From NCBI RefSeq assembly GCF_020283565.1, contig NC_060065.1:51572409-51636408 (forward strand): 64,000 bases of DNA, written 5' to 3'. Each line of letters begins with the position of its first letter. Positions within the stretch are counted from its first letter, which is position 1. The position numbers and the translations under genes are program-made. The notes under the pieces were generated by a model. The model had not been told where the DNA came from. It made no database searches and worked only from the letters and a program-made list of their open reading frames with translations. This DNA is from Trifolium pratense. Taxonomy: Eukaryota > Streptophyta > Magnoliopsida > Fabales > Fabaceae. This document shows, in pieces, positions 22,871 to 33,927 of this stretch.

Positions 22871-23485
22871 AACATGTTTAATATTTTTTGGTATTAACTC
22901 TCTGGTTTTCAAGGAAATGAGACTCCGGTAGTTCAGAGTTCGGCTGCAAGTAATTAAGTAAACTCAAGTTAATAATTGTTTTCATCATAAATCAAATTTG
23001 AATTCTTCCGAACGATTCGTTTTAAGGGAAACTCATTAAACAATCGAGCCCAATTTCTTGGTGTTTAATTTGTTGTACTTTAATTGTAATATTGTCCTTT
23101 ATGTAACGTTGTTGATGCATGAATAAAAACCTCTATGCATGGGTGGTTGTGGAGAAATTGAATCTTTATAATATCTTTTCTTGATTGTTCGTTCTCTGGT
23201 TAATTAGGAATATCTTGTGTTCTACCACACAATCATGTTATAGCTGTACAAAAATAAAAGGATAGGTAAGGTGCGCTGCAACTTAATATGTGAGTGATAG
23301 TATAGTGTCAAAATTATGCAGGAGAATTATAAATGGAGTACATCATCACACATATTTTGAACCTCTCAACACCGAGGGAAGCAGATGAGGGCGATGGCCC
23401 TAGACCCCTTTAAATTAGGGTCCCGAAATAATTTTTTAGGGGTATATTAATATTATATATGTCAAAATAAATAAAATGAATATGA

Positions 23486-23708
23486 GTCCGTTTGAAATAC
23501 TTATTTTTGAGCTTATGCAAAATAACTTATATAAATAAATAATTTTTTTATGTATTATTATAAATTTGTCAAGATAGATTATGAAAAAATAGCTTATAAA
23601 AATACAATTTTTGTTAGTTGGAACTTATAAATTAACATAATAAAAACTTATTTATTTGCATAAGTTGTTTTGTATAATCTCAAAAATAAGTTATTCCAAA
23701 CAGACCCT
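23486..23708. mobile_element. MITE-like inverted repeat (CCCGTTTGG end family, copy 2)
   Basis: The ends gtccgtttgaaatacttatt and (inverted) gggtctgtttggaataactt match, as do the inner gagcttatgcaaaataactt words. The same family as 2003-2216. The remainder of 22900-24540 is non-coding. Confidence 0.65.
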
Positions 23709-24269
23709 AAATACCAAAAAATTTAATGGTTACAAATAATATGCCTAAATAGATTTTGAAGATTTTTAATTCAAATATATTTTAAATTTCTATTTACAAT
23801 AATGCATCGTTAGGAATAATTATTTATATTTTAAAAGTGGAGGGTGTAATGTTGTACTTTGAGAAATATAGAAATGAAGATTTTTCATCTAGCATGAATA
23901 TATATTGTCAAAAGTCTTGCATTTGATATATAGTTATAGAGTCGACACTTCCAACAAAGCATTGTAGCATTAGAAAAAGTCAATGTGACGAAAATGATAA
24001 TGATGAGGAATACAATCACCCGAAAATGATAATGAGTCAATTATTTTTTTGTGCTTGTTGACATGACACTAATTTCATTAAAAAAAATAGATTTTAACAG
24101 TTGAATTCAATGTTTTTTAAGAATTCAAATTAAGCTCAAATTATAAGTTTGGCCATAGGCCATCATAGAAACGAGTCTGCTCTCAAAAGCCATAAACAAT
24201 TAAAAAAAAATGCAAAACTCACCTACCTAACAGAGAGAATAACAAAAAGATGTTATAGGCTAAGATCAA

Positions 24270-26720
24270 GAATTAGATTATCTCAAAGATAAAAATAATA
24301 ACAATAATTTATATGTAATAGAAATATATACATTTCTTGAATCTAGAAATGTAGAGGTTTACGGTTTGATTCCGCCAATGCTCTTGAAGGGAAGTAAATG
24401 TGTTTTTACGTAATTGTTTTTTCAGTCCTAATGTTTTTCCTTTCTTAAATTGGGGCATCATCTCCTCACCTAAATTTCATATTTAAAAAATATATACATT
24501 TCTCTTATTCTAACAAAAAATAAAACAATATTTCACCATAACATTTAAAATAATAGATCTAACGATGTAACTGAATAAGGAGAAAGTTTAACATTCATGC
24601 CATTGCTTGCATCCCCAAATACAGATCTTCGAGGCACAATCTTCATTGGTTCTGAGAAGGAATTCTCATCCATTATATTGGAGGACGTAAGCACCACCAT
24701 TGATGAAGCAGATGGTTGCAAATTTGTATTTAAGCCGTCCATTAAGTTTTCGATGTCTTTTCCAAAGTTTACTATTGATGAAGCAGATCGTTGTACATTT
24801 GTATTTGAACCGTTTATTGAAATTTCTAAGTTCTCAATGTCTTTTCCAAAGTTTACCACCTTTACTCTTAGATAATTTTTCCCATCTTGAGAATTTTTAT
24901 ACTTAATTGTTGATGCAACAATTGCAGGAGAAGAAGTTTGGAGAGTTGAATTAAGTAAGGTTGCTCCACTAGATTCTGTAAAGAGTCGTTGGACCCAATA
25001 ACTTGGAGTTCCATAACTCTGATAAGAGTTAAAAACAATTGCATCTGGTATCCACCCTCTATCGTTTGTGTTTAAAAGGAGGGGTGCATATGAAACCATA
25101 CTAACTACATCACTATTCCTTTCAATTCCAATAAGGAATGCAGCTTCAGCAACAGCTGCATAAAGACTTCCAACACCTGCATCTTCCTTCCAAACAGCAT
25201 ACTCACTAACAAATGCCTTTGGACCGGATCGTGGTGACTTATCGAACTTGGTATGCTTGGAAAACATGTCTTGAGAATTTGTATAAATATGGTAATCATA
25301 GATATCTGCAGGATGGTTTAGTGGTACATCAGAACCGTCACAGTTTGATATCATCTGAATATCAGGATAAGTACGTCGTATAACTTCATAGAATTTCATA
25401 TAATTCCCTTCATAATACTTTTTACCACAATCTTCATTTCCAATAGCAACAAATCTCAAATTAAATGGTTCAGGATGTCCCATGGAAGCTCTAAGAGAAC
25501 CCCATCGTGATGTGGCAGGACCTCTAGCAAACTCAATGCCATCTAGAGCTTCATCCACAAATGGTTGAATTAAATCAGTACTAACTTCATCGTGATGGCT
25601 AAAACCATTATTGAACACCCATACAGGTAATGCACCAAGATCCTCTGCTAGTTGAAGACCCTCAAAATAACCAAGTCCATCGTCACTCCAATAATGCCAA
25701 ATGTCGTCTAAGTGACCAGCTCTCTCTTCCCATGGCCCAACTGAATCTTTCCACCTAAAAGCATTTTTTATATAATCTCCTTCGACATAACAACCACCAG
25801 GGAATCTTAAAAATTTTGGTTTCAAATCTGCCACCATTTTAAAAAGATCACTTCGGAAACCATGACCTTTATATGTATCCAAAGGCATAGCTGACACTTG
25901 ATCTAACCATAATACCCCTTTATTTGTTGTTGTTATTTGTAGACTAGAATTATGATTTGTGCCTGTAGCTTTAATAATTCTCTCCATCCTACTCCATTTT
26001 GTAACATTAAGTCCATCGACGTTTACGTTCGTTGAACCCAATTTTACACCATCGTCTGTTCCGACAAATGACACTTCTAAATCAATTGGACCAAGTGCTC
26101 TAACATAGAAAACTACTTTGTAGCTTTTCCCTTGTTCAACATTCATGCCCCAATAACCAGGATTGGAAATACCAACACCACCACTTGGACAAGATGTTCC
26201 TTGACATAGAATATCCATGCGTAATGCAATTTTATTACGCTCAAAACAAGAGGAAAGATCAGTTGATACAGTAATGGATGATTGATTCTCTCCAATAATT
26301 TTCCATGGATAAATGGGGGGAAGATTGGCAGCAACTCCTCCTTCAAAGCCTCTATTATTCACAAGTTCTGCCCATAATCCCCCAGCTCCTGCATGATTAA
26401 TCTCCTCATAAAATACTCCAAACAATGTATCTGGAATATTTCTTCCAGAACCTGCATCAATCACTAACTTTGATATGTTCTGGCTAGCATTGGGATTAGC
26501 ATTAATATCAGCATAGCACTCAGAAATGACCAAACACACAATCAAAGAGAAAAGTAAACCGCTAAAGGAATGTGAGAAATACATAATGTTTTAGGATGCA
26601 AATAATTTTTCATGGAGTTAGCTCGTATTTAATGTTAAAGATTTCTGTTTTTATTTTTATCAATGGTGTACCTATCCTCTCGGGTGTCGTGTCGTACATG
26701 TTTTGACTTTTTTATGGGTT
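24270..26720 (-). repeat. Segmental duplication containing GH51 copy 2
   Basis: This block matches 30490-32900 closely, including about 270 bp of 3' flank (gatcaagaattagatt) and about 130 bp of 5' flank (atggagttagctcgtattta). The spacing of the two blocks is about 6.2 kb. Confidence 0.9.
24545..26584 (-). CDS. ASD1: Alpha-L-arabinofuranosidase, GH51, 679 aa, intronless (copy 2)
   Basis: Signal peptide at residues 1-25 (MYFSHSFSGLLFSLIVCLVI onward). The acid/base is Glu384 in AIGNEDCG and the nucleophile Glu461 in FVSEYAVW; both are intact. It is nearly identical to copy 3 but 25 residues longer: the C-terminal domain contains a tandem duplication, with VNFGKDIENL occurring at 577 and again at 605. 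The insert lies in a surface-type beta region, not at the active site, so activity may be kept. Like its neighbours it has no introns. Its expected role is secreted wall arabinan or arabinoxylan trimming. Confidence 0.95.
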   Translation of the reverse strand: MYFSHSFSGLLFSLIVCLVISECYADINANPNASQNISKLVIDAGSGRNIPDTLFGVFYEEINHAGAGGLWAELVNNRGFEGGVAANLPPIYPWKIIGENQSSITVSTDLSSCFERNKIALRMDILCQGTSCPSGGVGISNPGYWGMNVEQGKSYKVVFYVRALGPIDLEVSFVGTDDGVKLGSTNVNVDGLNVTKWSRMERIIKATGTNHNSSLQITTTNKGVLWLDQVSAMPLDTYKGHGFRSDLFKMVADLKPKFLRFPGGCYVEGDYIKNAFRWKDSVGPWEERAGHLDDIWHYWSDDGLGYFEGLQLAEDLGALPVWVFNNGFSHHDEVSTDLIQPFVDEALDGIEFARGPATSRWGSLRASMGHPEPFNLRFVAIGNEDCGKKYYEGNYMKFYEVIRRTYPDIQMISNCDGSDVPLNHPADIYDYHIYTNSQDMFSKHTKFDKSPRSGPKAFVSEYAVWKEDAGVGSLYAAVAEAAFLIGIERNSDVVSMVSYAPLLLNTNDRGWIPDAIVFNSYQSYGTPSYWVQRLFTESSGATLLNSTLQTSSPAIVASTIKYKNSQDGKNYLRVKVVNFGKDIENLEISINGSNTNVQRSASSIVNFGKDIENLMDGLNTNLQPSASSMVVLTSSNIMDENSFSEPMKIVPRRSVFGDASNGMNVKLSPYSVTSLDLLF

Positions 26721-26979
26721 GATATTAACCCATGTATTTTTCTATTTGTAACACACCTTGTACGGTAAATAGCTTTTTAGTTAATATTTTTATTTGTGTT
26801 TTCAAAAATTAATTCTTATGTACATTTTTTTTTTGACGGAAAATTCTTATGTACATAGTAGAACAATTTTATATGAAAATTATGATAAGCAATGAATTGA
26901 AAAGGACACAAAAAAAATGTTTTTAGGAAATTTGAAAATAGACTTGAATAAAAATACAATTCTTTTTTTATATTGATTA

Positions 26980-27060
26980 CAGTGACACAATGATTTTGAA
27001 CTATGTATCTTGAAGTTACAAGATTATGTTCTTTACCACTCAGCTAACACCTCATGTTTA
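26980..27060 (-). other. tRNA-like relic
   Basis: The minus strand reads ggtgttagctgagtggtaaa followed by a degenerate B box (agttcaaaatc). It looks like a decayed tRNA or SINE head. The rest of 26640-27320 shows nothing I can identify. Confidence 0.35.
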
Positions 27061-27323
27061 AAATTGTTTCTGACTGCCTAAAGATCCATAAAACTAATGG
27101 TGCATTCACGTCTTAAGTCCAAAAACCCTTCTGTCATCCTTATTAAAGTGCATTATCCTCATAGAGCTTCACTCACAATGGATAAATGATCTCTCAACGG
27201 GCTCACCATATCCTTACGCTACTCTATCTATAACGGATAAATGACCCTGCTACAAAATATTAATGACTTATTCCACTCACACAATCTTCCTCCTCCATGC
27301 AAAGAATTGGAAACCAAACATAC

Positions 27324-27568
27324 CACTACTGGTATTCAGTTTCACCGACGTGAAAAACTCTTATTTCACTACGGGTATTTGGTAAAACCGACGTGGAATC
27401 CCCATAATTTTAAATAAAAGTTACTGAAAAAATTAGGATACCACGTCGGGTATTGAACGACCCGACGTGGAAAGTCCAGACTTACAACGACGACTGTATT
27501 TACGACGGGTCACCACCCGACGTGGAAAGTCAATTTCGCCAGTAGTTAAAACTCTTTCTGTACTAGTG
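27324..27568. mobile_element. Small non-autonomous CACTA element (245 bp)
   Basis: It begins cactactggtattcag and ends tttctgtactagtg, the inverse of cactagtacagaaa. The interior has at least four copies of ccgacgtggaa in both orientations, the subterminal repeat layout expected for transposase binding. The 3-bp flanks do not match clearly. Confidence 0.7.
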
Positions 27569-28398
27569 AAACCTGTAATACCCCAGTTTTCTTCAAATGT
27601 CTATTTTAGTAAAACTTTTAAATTTATTATTTATTCAATAACTTATCTTATGTGTATAGTTTTATTTTCAATTATTTATTATTGTCTTATTTTAATTATT
27701 TATTTTATTAAGAATTATCCGGATAATTTAGTAATACTGTGAACAACTACGACAAATATTGTGGTTTTTTTCTTTGTTGACGGGACAAATATTGTGGTTG
27801 TTACTAGCTATCATATCATTTTATAGTTAAGTGGGTGTAGAACAATGCAAATTGTATAAGATGTGTGGATAGGCAATGATATATTATGATGATGCTATAT
27901 ATAACAACAATCTATCTCAAATTTCTTAAGTACAATTTAGCCATAGCGATTCTTTACACTTATGTTGCCTTCATAATCATCACTTCTCTTATTTGTACGG
28001 TACAATTTTCAGTCTAAAAGAAACGTTAAGTGTTCGATAGTGCAATTGACCGTGGAATATTTAAAATCAATGTCGGGAAAGAAAACATCGCATGCAATCA
28101 ATTGAGTAATTATACACTCTGCCACAAAAAGCATTACAAAGAAAATGTGTGAAAAATGTATGTTGAAGAATTTCAATGAATATCAATATGTTGCTTAATG
28201 AACATTCAATTTCTATATCTCCCCTTTCCCATCCTTTCATTTTTTGTTCTCATTTTTTCAATTAAGTTGTTTTCACATTGACTTATATGTCTCTGTCCAA
28301 CTTAATTTGTTGTTTTCCAAAAGACAACTATTCATAAAAAATCTAAAATATCATCTTTTACACAATTTAATACAATACAAATTCGGATATCACACAGG

Positions 28399-28429
28399 CG
28401 GGCACGGAACGTGCCCGTCTAGCCGCTAG
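28399..28429 (+). mobile_element. Helitron 3' terminus
   Basis: A perfect 8-bp stem cgggcacg/cgtgcccg with a 3-nt loop (28399-28417) is followed 8 bp later by ctag and then t. This is the hairpin plus CTRR/T ending of Helitrons. The 5' TC end was not located; the element probably occupies part of 27570-28398, which shows no gene. Confidence 0.7.
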
Positions 28430-28485
28430 TAATAATAAAAGGGATGACATGACTATTTTTATTACATTTCTGTGCTATTTTAATA

Positions 28486-28793
28486 TAGGCTTAATTAGTA
28501 AAATGACCCCTTAAAGATATTTTTGATTTCATATTGGTCCCTTAAAGAAAAAAATATCCAAATAGGTCCCTTAAAGAAAATAAAGTCCGAATAGGTCCCT
28601 TAAAGACATATCCGTTAATCAGTTTGGTCCTATTTAAACCTCTTTTTAGGGACCAAACTGATTAACAGAGATGTCTTTAAGGGACCTATTCAGACTTTTT
28701 TTTCTTTAAGGGACCTATTTGGACATTTTTTTCTTTAAGGGACCAATCTGAAACCAAAAATATCTTTAAGGGACCATTTTATTAATTAAGCCT
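28486..28793. mobile_element. Foldback MITE built of ggtcccttaaag repeats
   Basis: The arms aggcttaattagtaaaatg and (inverted) aggcttaattaataaaatgg pair along almost the full 308 bp. Each arm holds four ggtcccttaaag-type repeats at roughly 28-35 bp spacing. Confidence 0.8.
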
Positions 28794-29331
28794 TTAATAT
28801 ATTATAAGTTATGTGTGTGGTTGATTGTAAATTTAGTTCCACGATTTTGTTTGTGGTTGATCCTGAATTTGAGTATTCTGTTGGTTTTTGATAATATGAT
28901 TAATTGGTGTAGTTTGAAAGAAAGCCTTACTTTTGATTTGATTTGGTGAAAGCCTTAAGTTTAAAAAGTTTCAAATTAGTCATTAATTTTAGTCAAATTT
29001 CCGTTTAAATCGTCCATGTAACTAATAAATTTTCATACGAAGACAACTTAGGAGGGTGTCATGTGGAAGTTTTAGACGAAATCAACTCAAAATTTAACAT
29101 AAAGATAGACAAAATTAACTCAAAATATAATAAAAAGAATGAATGTAAAGGATCAAATAGAAACTTTTAAAACATAGAGGACCAACGTAAAACTAAAATA
29201 AAGATAAGAGACTAAATAATAAATATGCAATTAAGCCTTATTATTATTATTATTATTATTATTATTTGTGCAATCCTTCTTAAATTCTTCCAAAATTTAT
29301 CAAGAATATAAAAGTGATAATGCATATTAAT

Positions 29332-30440
29332 CATGGTAATAAAAACCGAACCGGACCGGCCGGTTTAACCGATTGGACCGTGAACCGCACATGCATCCGG
29401 TCCGACTTAGCCTGGAAATTGCTCATGCACAAAATCAGAAGATAAACTCGTAAATCGGTTGGAAACCGGGAAAACCGGGGTAAAACCGGCGGTTCACGCA
29501 GTTTACCGGGTTGGTCTGTTTTTCTTAAATAAAAAAAAAAGAAAAAAAAAAGAATTTTTGAGTATGAGAAGAAGGAAGGAGTGAAGAGAAATTATATTTT
29601 TGGTGATCTTCAAAAAAACAACTCATTTGTATTGCATCCTGATCTTTGCTAATTAAAACATGAGGGAAAATGTAGTGTGGGTGACTATGATTCATGATTG
29701 TTTGTAAACGGAGGAAGAAGAGATGAGTAATAGAGTTTGAGTTTAACGGATAAAGAAAAAAGAATAAGCTACATAGGGGTGGCGGCTGAAAGAATATAAA
29801 GTAGGATTTTCTTTTAGAGTTGTGTTATTTGTACAACTACTCCCTCCGTCCAAAAATATAAGCAAAAGTTGGTCAACAAAAGTAGATGTATTTGGTCCAA
29901 ATCTTTAACCAAATACATCAAGTTTATTTGACCCACTTTTGCTTATATTTTGAGACGGAGGGAGTATTTTGCAACAACTTTTTGTTCCTTCTTCATCTAA
30001 TACAAAAAACAATAAAGTGAAAGAGAATGAGAAAGAGTGAAAATATAATGTGAGTATGAAATATTGTCCAAAATTAGTTGTACAATTAACATTTCTCTTC
30101 CTTTTACTCTACTAAAATTTTGAACGGTGGGTAGGGCTTTTGTAGATGGGCCCAAGATCTATTTTATGGGGTGTCTACTATCTACTATAGTAATTAACTT
30201 CACATTATAGTTCTTTTGCTTTTATTTTTGACAAAAAAGAACATAAGTAAAATATAATAATCAACATAAAATGTGATGAATAATTTTTTTAAAAAAACAA
30301 TGGTAATTATTATTTTAATATATATATATATATATATATAATAAAAAACGGTTCCACCCGATTGAACCTCGGTCCGACCTATTAAACATTGAACCCATAA
30401 GCACGCCGGTTTAATGTCCGGTCCGGTTCTGATTACCTTG
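29332..30440. mobile_element. 1.1-kb non-autonomous hAT-like element rich in ccggtt words
   Basis: The ends catggtaataaaaaccgaac and (inverted) caaggtaatcagaaccgg are similar, and both are followed by dense aaccgg/ccggtt motifs. The 8-bp flanks are atattaat and atattaac (7 of 8). The interior has no open frame and hosts a later Stowaway MITE and a short AT run (30318-30341). Confidence 0.6.
29840..29964. mobile_element. Stowaway MITE, 125 bp, nested
   Basis: Terminal repeats ctccctccgtccaaaaatat and its inverse, flanked by TA. It sits inside the element at 29332-30440, so it is younger. Confidence 0.9.
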
Positions 30441-30489
30441 ATATTAACTAAACGGTTTTTTCAATAAAAATATATGTGCTAGCTAGAAA

Positions 30490-30537
30490 TATACAAGATC
30501 AAGAATTAGATTCTCAAAGATGATGATGATGATATTA

Positions 30538-30576
<39 letters not shown>

Positions 30577-32900
30577 TTATATACAGATGTAATAGAAATA
30601 TATACATTTCTTGAATCTAGACATATAGAGGTTTTCGTTTTGAGTCCACCCGTGCTCTTCAAGGAAATTAAATGTATTTTTTGTAATTGTTTTTTTAGCC
30701 CTAAGATTTTTCCTTCTTTATTAGATTCGGGCTTCATCTCCTCACCTAAATTTCATCTACAAAAAATATATGCATTTCTCTTATTCTATCAAAAAATAAA
30801 GCAATATTTCACCTTAACATTTTAAAATAATAGATCCAATGATGTAACCGAATAAGGAGAAAGTTTAACATTCATGTCCTTGCTTGCATTCCCGAATATT
30901 GTTCTTCGAGGCACAATCTTCATTGGCTCTGAGAAGGAATTTTCATCCATTATATTGGAGGATGTAAGCACCACCATTGATGAAGCAGATGGTTGCCCAT
31001 TTGTATTTAAGCCGTTTATTGAAATTCCTAAATTCTCAATGTCTTTTCCAAAGTTTACCACCTTTACTCTTAGATAATTTTTCCCATCTTGAGAATTTTT
31101 ATACTTAATTGTTGATGCAACAATTGCAGGAGAAGAAGTTTCGAGAGTTGAATTAAGTAAGGTTGCTCCACTAGATTCAGTAAAGAGTCGTTGAACCCAA
31201 TAACTTGGAGTTCCATAACTCTGATAAGAGTTAAAAACAATTGCATCTGGTATCCACCCTCTATCGTTTGTGTTTAAAAGGAGGGGTGCATAGGAAACCA
31301 TACTAACTACATCACTATTCCTTTCAATTCCAATAAGGAATGCTGCTTCAGCAACAGCTGCATAAAGACTTCCAACACCTGCATCTTCCTTCCAAACAGC
31401 ATACTCACTAACAAATGCCTTTGGACCGGATCGTGGTGACTTATCGAACTTGGTATGCTTGGAAAACATGTCTTGAGAATTTGTATAAATATGGTAATCA
31501 TAGATATCTGCAGGATGGTTTAGTGGTACATCAGAACCGTCACAGTTTGATATCATCTGAATATCAGGATAAGTACGTCGTATAACTTCATAGAATTTCA
31601 TATAATTCCCTTCATAGTACTTTTTACCACAATCTTCATTTCCAATAGCAACAAATCTCAAATTAAATGGTTCAGGATGTCCCATGGAAGCTCTAAGAGA
31701 ACCCCATCGTGATGTGGCAGGACCTCTAGCAAACTCAATGCCATCTAGAGCTTCATCCACAAATGGTTGAATTGCATCAGTACTAACTTCATCGTGATGG
31801 CTAAAACCATTATTGAACACCCATACAGGTAATGCACCAAGATCCTCTGCTAGTTGAAGACCCTCAAAATAACCAAGTCCATCGTCACTCCAATAATGCC
31901 AAATATCGTCTAAGTGACCAGCTCTCTCTTCCCATGGCCCAACTGAATCTTTCCACCTAAAAGCATTTTTTATATAATCTCCCTCGACATAACAACCACC
32001 GGGGAATCTTAAAAATTTTGGTTTCAAATCTGCCACCATTTTAAAAAGATCACTTCGGAAACCATGACCTTTATATGTATCCAAAGGCATAGCTGACACT
32101 TGATCTAACCATAATACTCCTTTATTTGTTGTTGTTATTTGTAGACTAGAATTATGATTTGTACCTGTAGCTTTAATAATTCTCTCCATCCTACTCCATT
32201 TTGTAACATTAAGTCCATCGACGTTTACGTTCGTTGAACCCAATTTTATACCATCGTTTGTTCCGACAAATGACACTTCTAAATCAATTGGACCAAGTGC
32301 TCTAACAAAGAAAACTACTTTGTAGTTTTTCCCTTGTTCAACATTCATGCCCCAATAACCAGGATTGGAAATACCAACACCACCACTTGGACAAGATATT
32401 CCTTGACATAGAATATCCATGCGTAATGCAATTTTATTACGCTCAAAACAAGAGGAAAGATCAGTTGATACGGTAATAGATGATTGATTCTCTCCAATAA
32501 TTTTCCATGGATAAATGGGAGGAAGATTGGCAGGAACTCCTCCTTCAAAGCCTCTATTATTCACAAGTTCTGCCCATAATCCCCCAGCTCCTGCATGATT
32601 AATCTCCTCATAAAATACTCCAAACAATGTATCTGGAATATTTCTTCCAGAACCTGCATCAATCACTAACTTTGATATGTTCTGGCTAGCATTGGGATTA
32701 GCATTAGTATCAGCATAGCACTCAGAAATGACCAAACACACAATCAAAGAGAAAAGTAAACCGCTAAAGGAATGTGAGAAATACATAATGTTTTAGGATG
32801 CAAATAATTTTTCATGGAGTTAGCTCGTATTTAATGTTAAAGATTTCTGCTTTTATTTTTATCAATGGTGTACCTATCCTCTCGCGTGCTCAGGAATTTG
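30490..32900 (-). repeat. Segmental duplication containing GH51 copy 3
   Basis: Partner of 24270-26720. The 3' flank differs by an expanded ATT microsatellite at 30540-30576 (about 12 units) where copy 2 has only short repeats. Confidence 0.9.
30822..32786 (-). CDS. ASD1: Alpha-L-arabinofuranosidase, GH51, 654 aa, intronless (copy 3)
   Basis: Full-length GH51 with signal peptide (1-25), Glu384 (GNEDCG) and Glu461 (SEYAVW) in place, and one uninterrupted frame. It differs from copy 2 at only a few dozen residues, and it lacks copy 2's 25-residue internal duplication, so it represents the unmodified length. The 5' leader (ctccatgaaaaattatttgc before the ATG) is the same as in copy 2. Copies 2 and 3 are recent duplicates; copy 1 split off earlier. 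Secreted wall hydrolase. Confidence 0.95.
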   Translation of the reverse strand: MYFSHSFSGLLFSLIVCLVISECYADTNANPNASQNISKLVIDAGSGRNIPDTLFGVFYEEINHAGAGGLWAELVNNRGFEGGVPANLPPIYPWKIIGENQSSITVSTDLSSCFERNKIALRMDILCQGISCPSGGVGISNPGYWGMNVEQGKNYKVVFFVRALGPIDLEVSFVGTNDGIKLGSTNVNVDGLNVTKWSRMERIIKATGTNHNSSLQITTTNKGVLWLDQVSAMPLDTYKGHGFRSDLFKMVADLKPKFLRFPGGCYVEGDYIKNAFRWKDSVGPWEERAGHLDDIWHYWSDDGLGYFEGLQLAEDLGALPVWVFNNGFSHHDEVSTDAIQPFVDEALDGIEFARGPATSRWGSLRASMGHPEPFNLRFVAIGNEDCGKKYYEGNYMKFYEVIRRTYPDIQMISNCDGSDVPLNHPADIYDYHIYTNSQDMFSKHTKFDKSPRSGPKAFVSEYAVWKEDAGVGSLYAAVAEAAFLIGIERNSDVVSMVSYAPLLLNTNDRGWIPDAIVFNSYQSYGTPSYWVQRLFTESSGATLLNSTLETSSPAIVASTIKYKNSQDGKNYLRVKVVNFGKDIENLGISINGLNTNGQPSASSMVVLTSSNIMDENSFSEPMKIVPRRTIFGNASKDMNVKLSPYSVTSLDLLF

Positions 32901-33019
32901 AGATTCTTGATTGTTGCATCTTGTTTGGGTGTAGTGTTGTAATTACTTTGACTTTTGTATGGGATGATATTAATTCATGTATTTTTCTATTTGTGACACA
33001 CCTTGTATGGTAAATAGTT

Positions 33020-33919
33020 TTTTAGTGAAATATTTATTTTTGTTTTAATTTTTCCAAACAAATTACAGGGAATAGAAGATTTTTTTCCAAACCCAAATCT
33101 GCTATCATTACGGTGACCAAAAACACATTTTTCCATACAATTTATCTTAACTATGCATAAAATAATTTATGTGCTTTTGAAGAGAAAATTTTTTTTGGTT
33201 GAAGAACTTATGTATTTTGTAGGTTAAAAAAAGGTGAGAAGAGTTCTTGTCGCGAATAATCGATCAAGAACCATTTGTAGCCCAAGCAAAAAACCCCAAA
33301 GCTCAGCTATATGTATGTAAGAGCATTTCCACGCCAATACCTTTGGAAAATCTACCAAGTCGTTCTCCATCATTTCCACGAATTAAGGCCTCTGTCTCAG
33401 TGCCAATTTTTGCATTCTGTTTATTTTATTTTATTTTTTAAAAAAAGAATCAACTTTCTTAAGCTTATTCCAAAAAAACATATGTTCTTAAGCCACATTT
33501 TTCTAAAATTTTAAATTTTCATATTAATTTTGTTGTCCTATTTTGTAAGATTTTTTTTAAGATACATTAATTAAAATTGCACAAAAATATTCCTAATTAC
33601 ATAAAGAAAAATAAAATATCATCATTTCACTCTTTTAATAAGTAAAGGGTAATTTTTAAAATAGAATATGCATTATTGACAAGTTTAACTCAAAAATTAT
33701 TTTTCTTAATTGATATGTTTTTGTTAAAGAGGTCTTATATTTTGATATAGAAGTAGTATATGTAGTTCACGTTTTCTTAGAATTGAATATCGAGTATAAC
33801 TTAACCCTACAAAACCGGCTTTTAAGGTAGTGACCCAATTTTAAAATGATATCAAAGTTTCTCCAAGATCCATTAAGTCATCCACCATTTATATCCACAC
33901 ACCGAACTCAATAGTGTTG
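33020..33919. other. Intergenic, nothing recognised
   Basis: AT-rich non-coding DNA. A small stretch at about 33230-33400 is GC-richer and open for about 65 codons, but with no recognisable content. Confidence 0.5.
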
Positions 33920-33927
33920 GACGTAGG

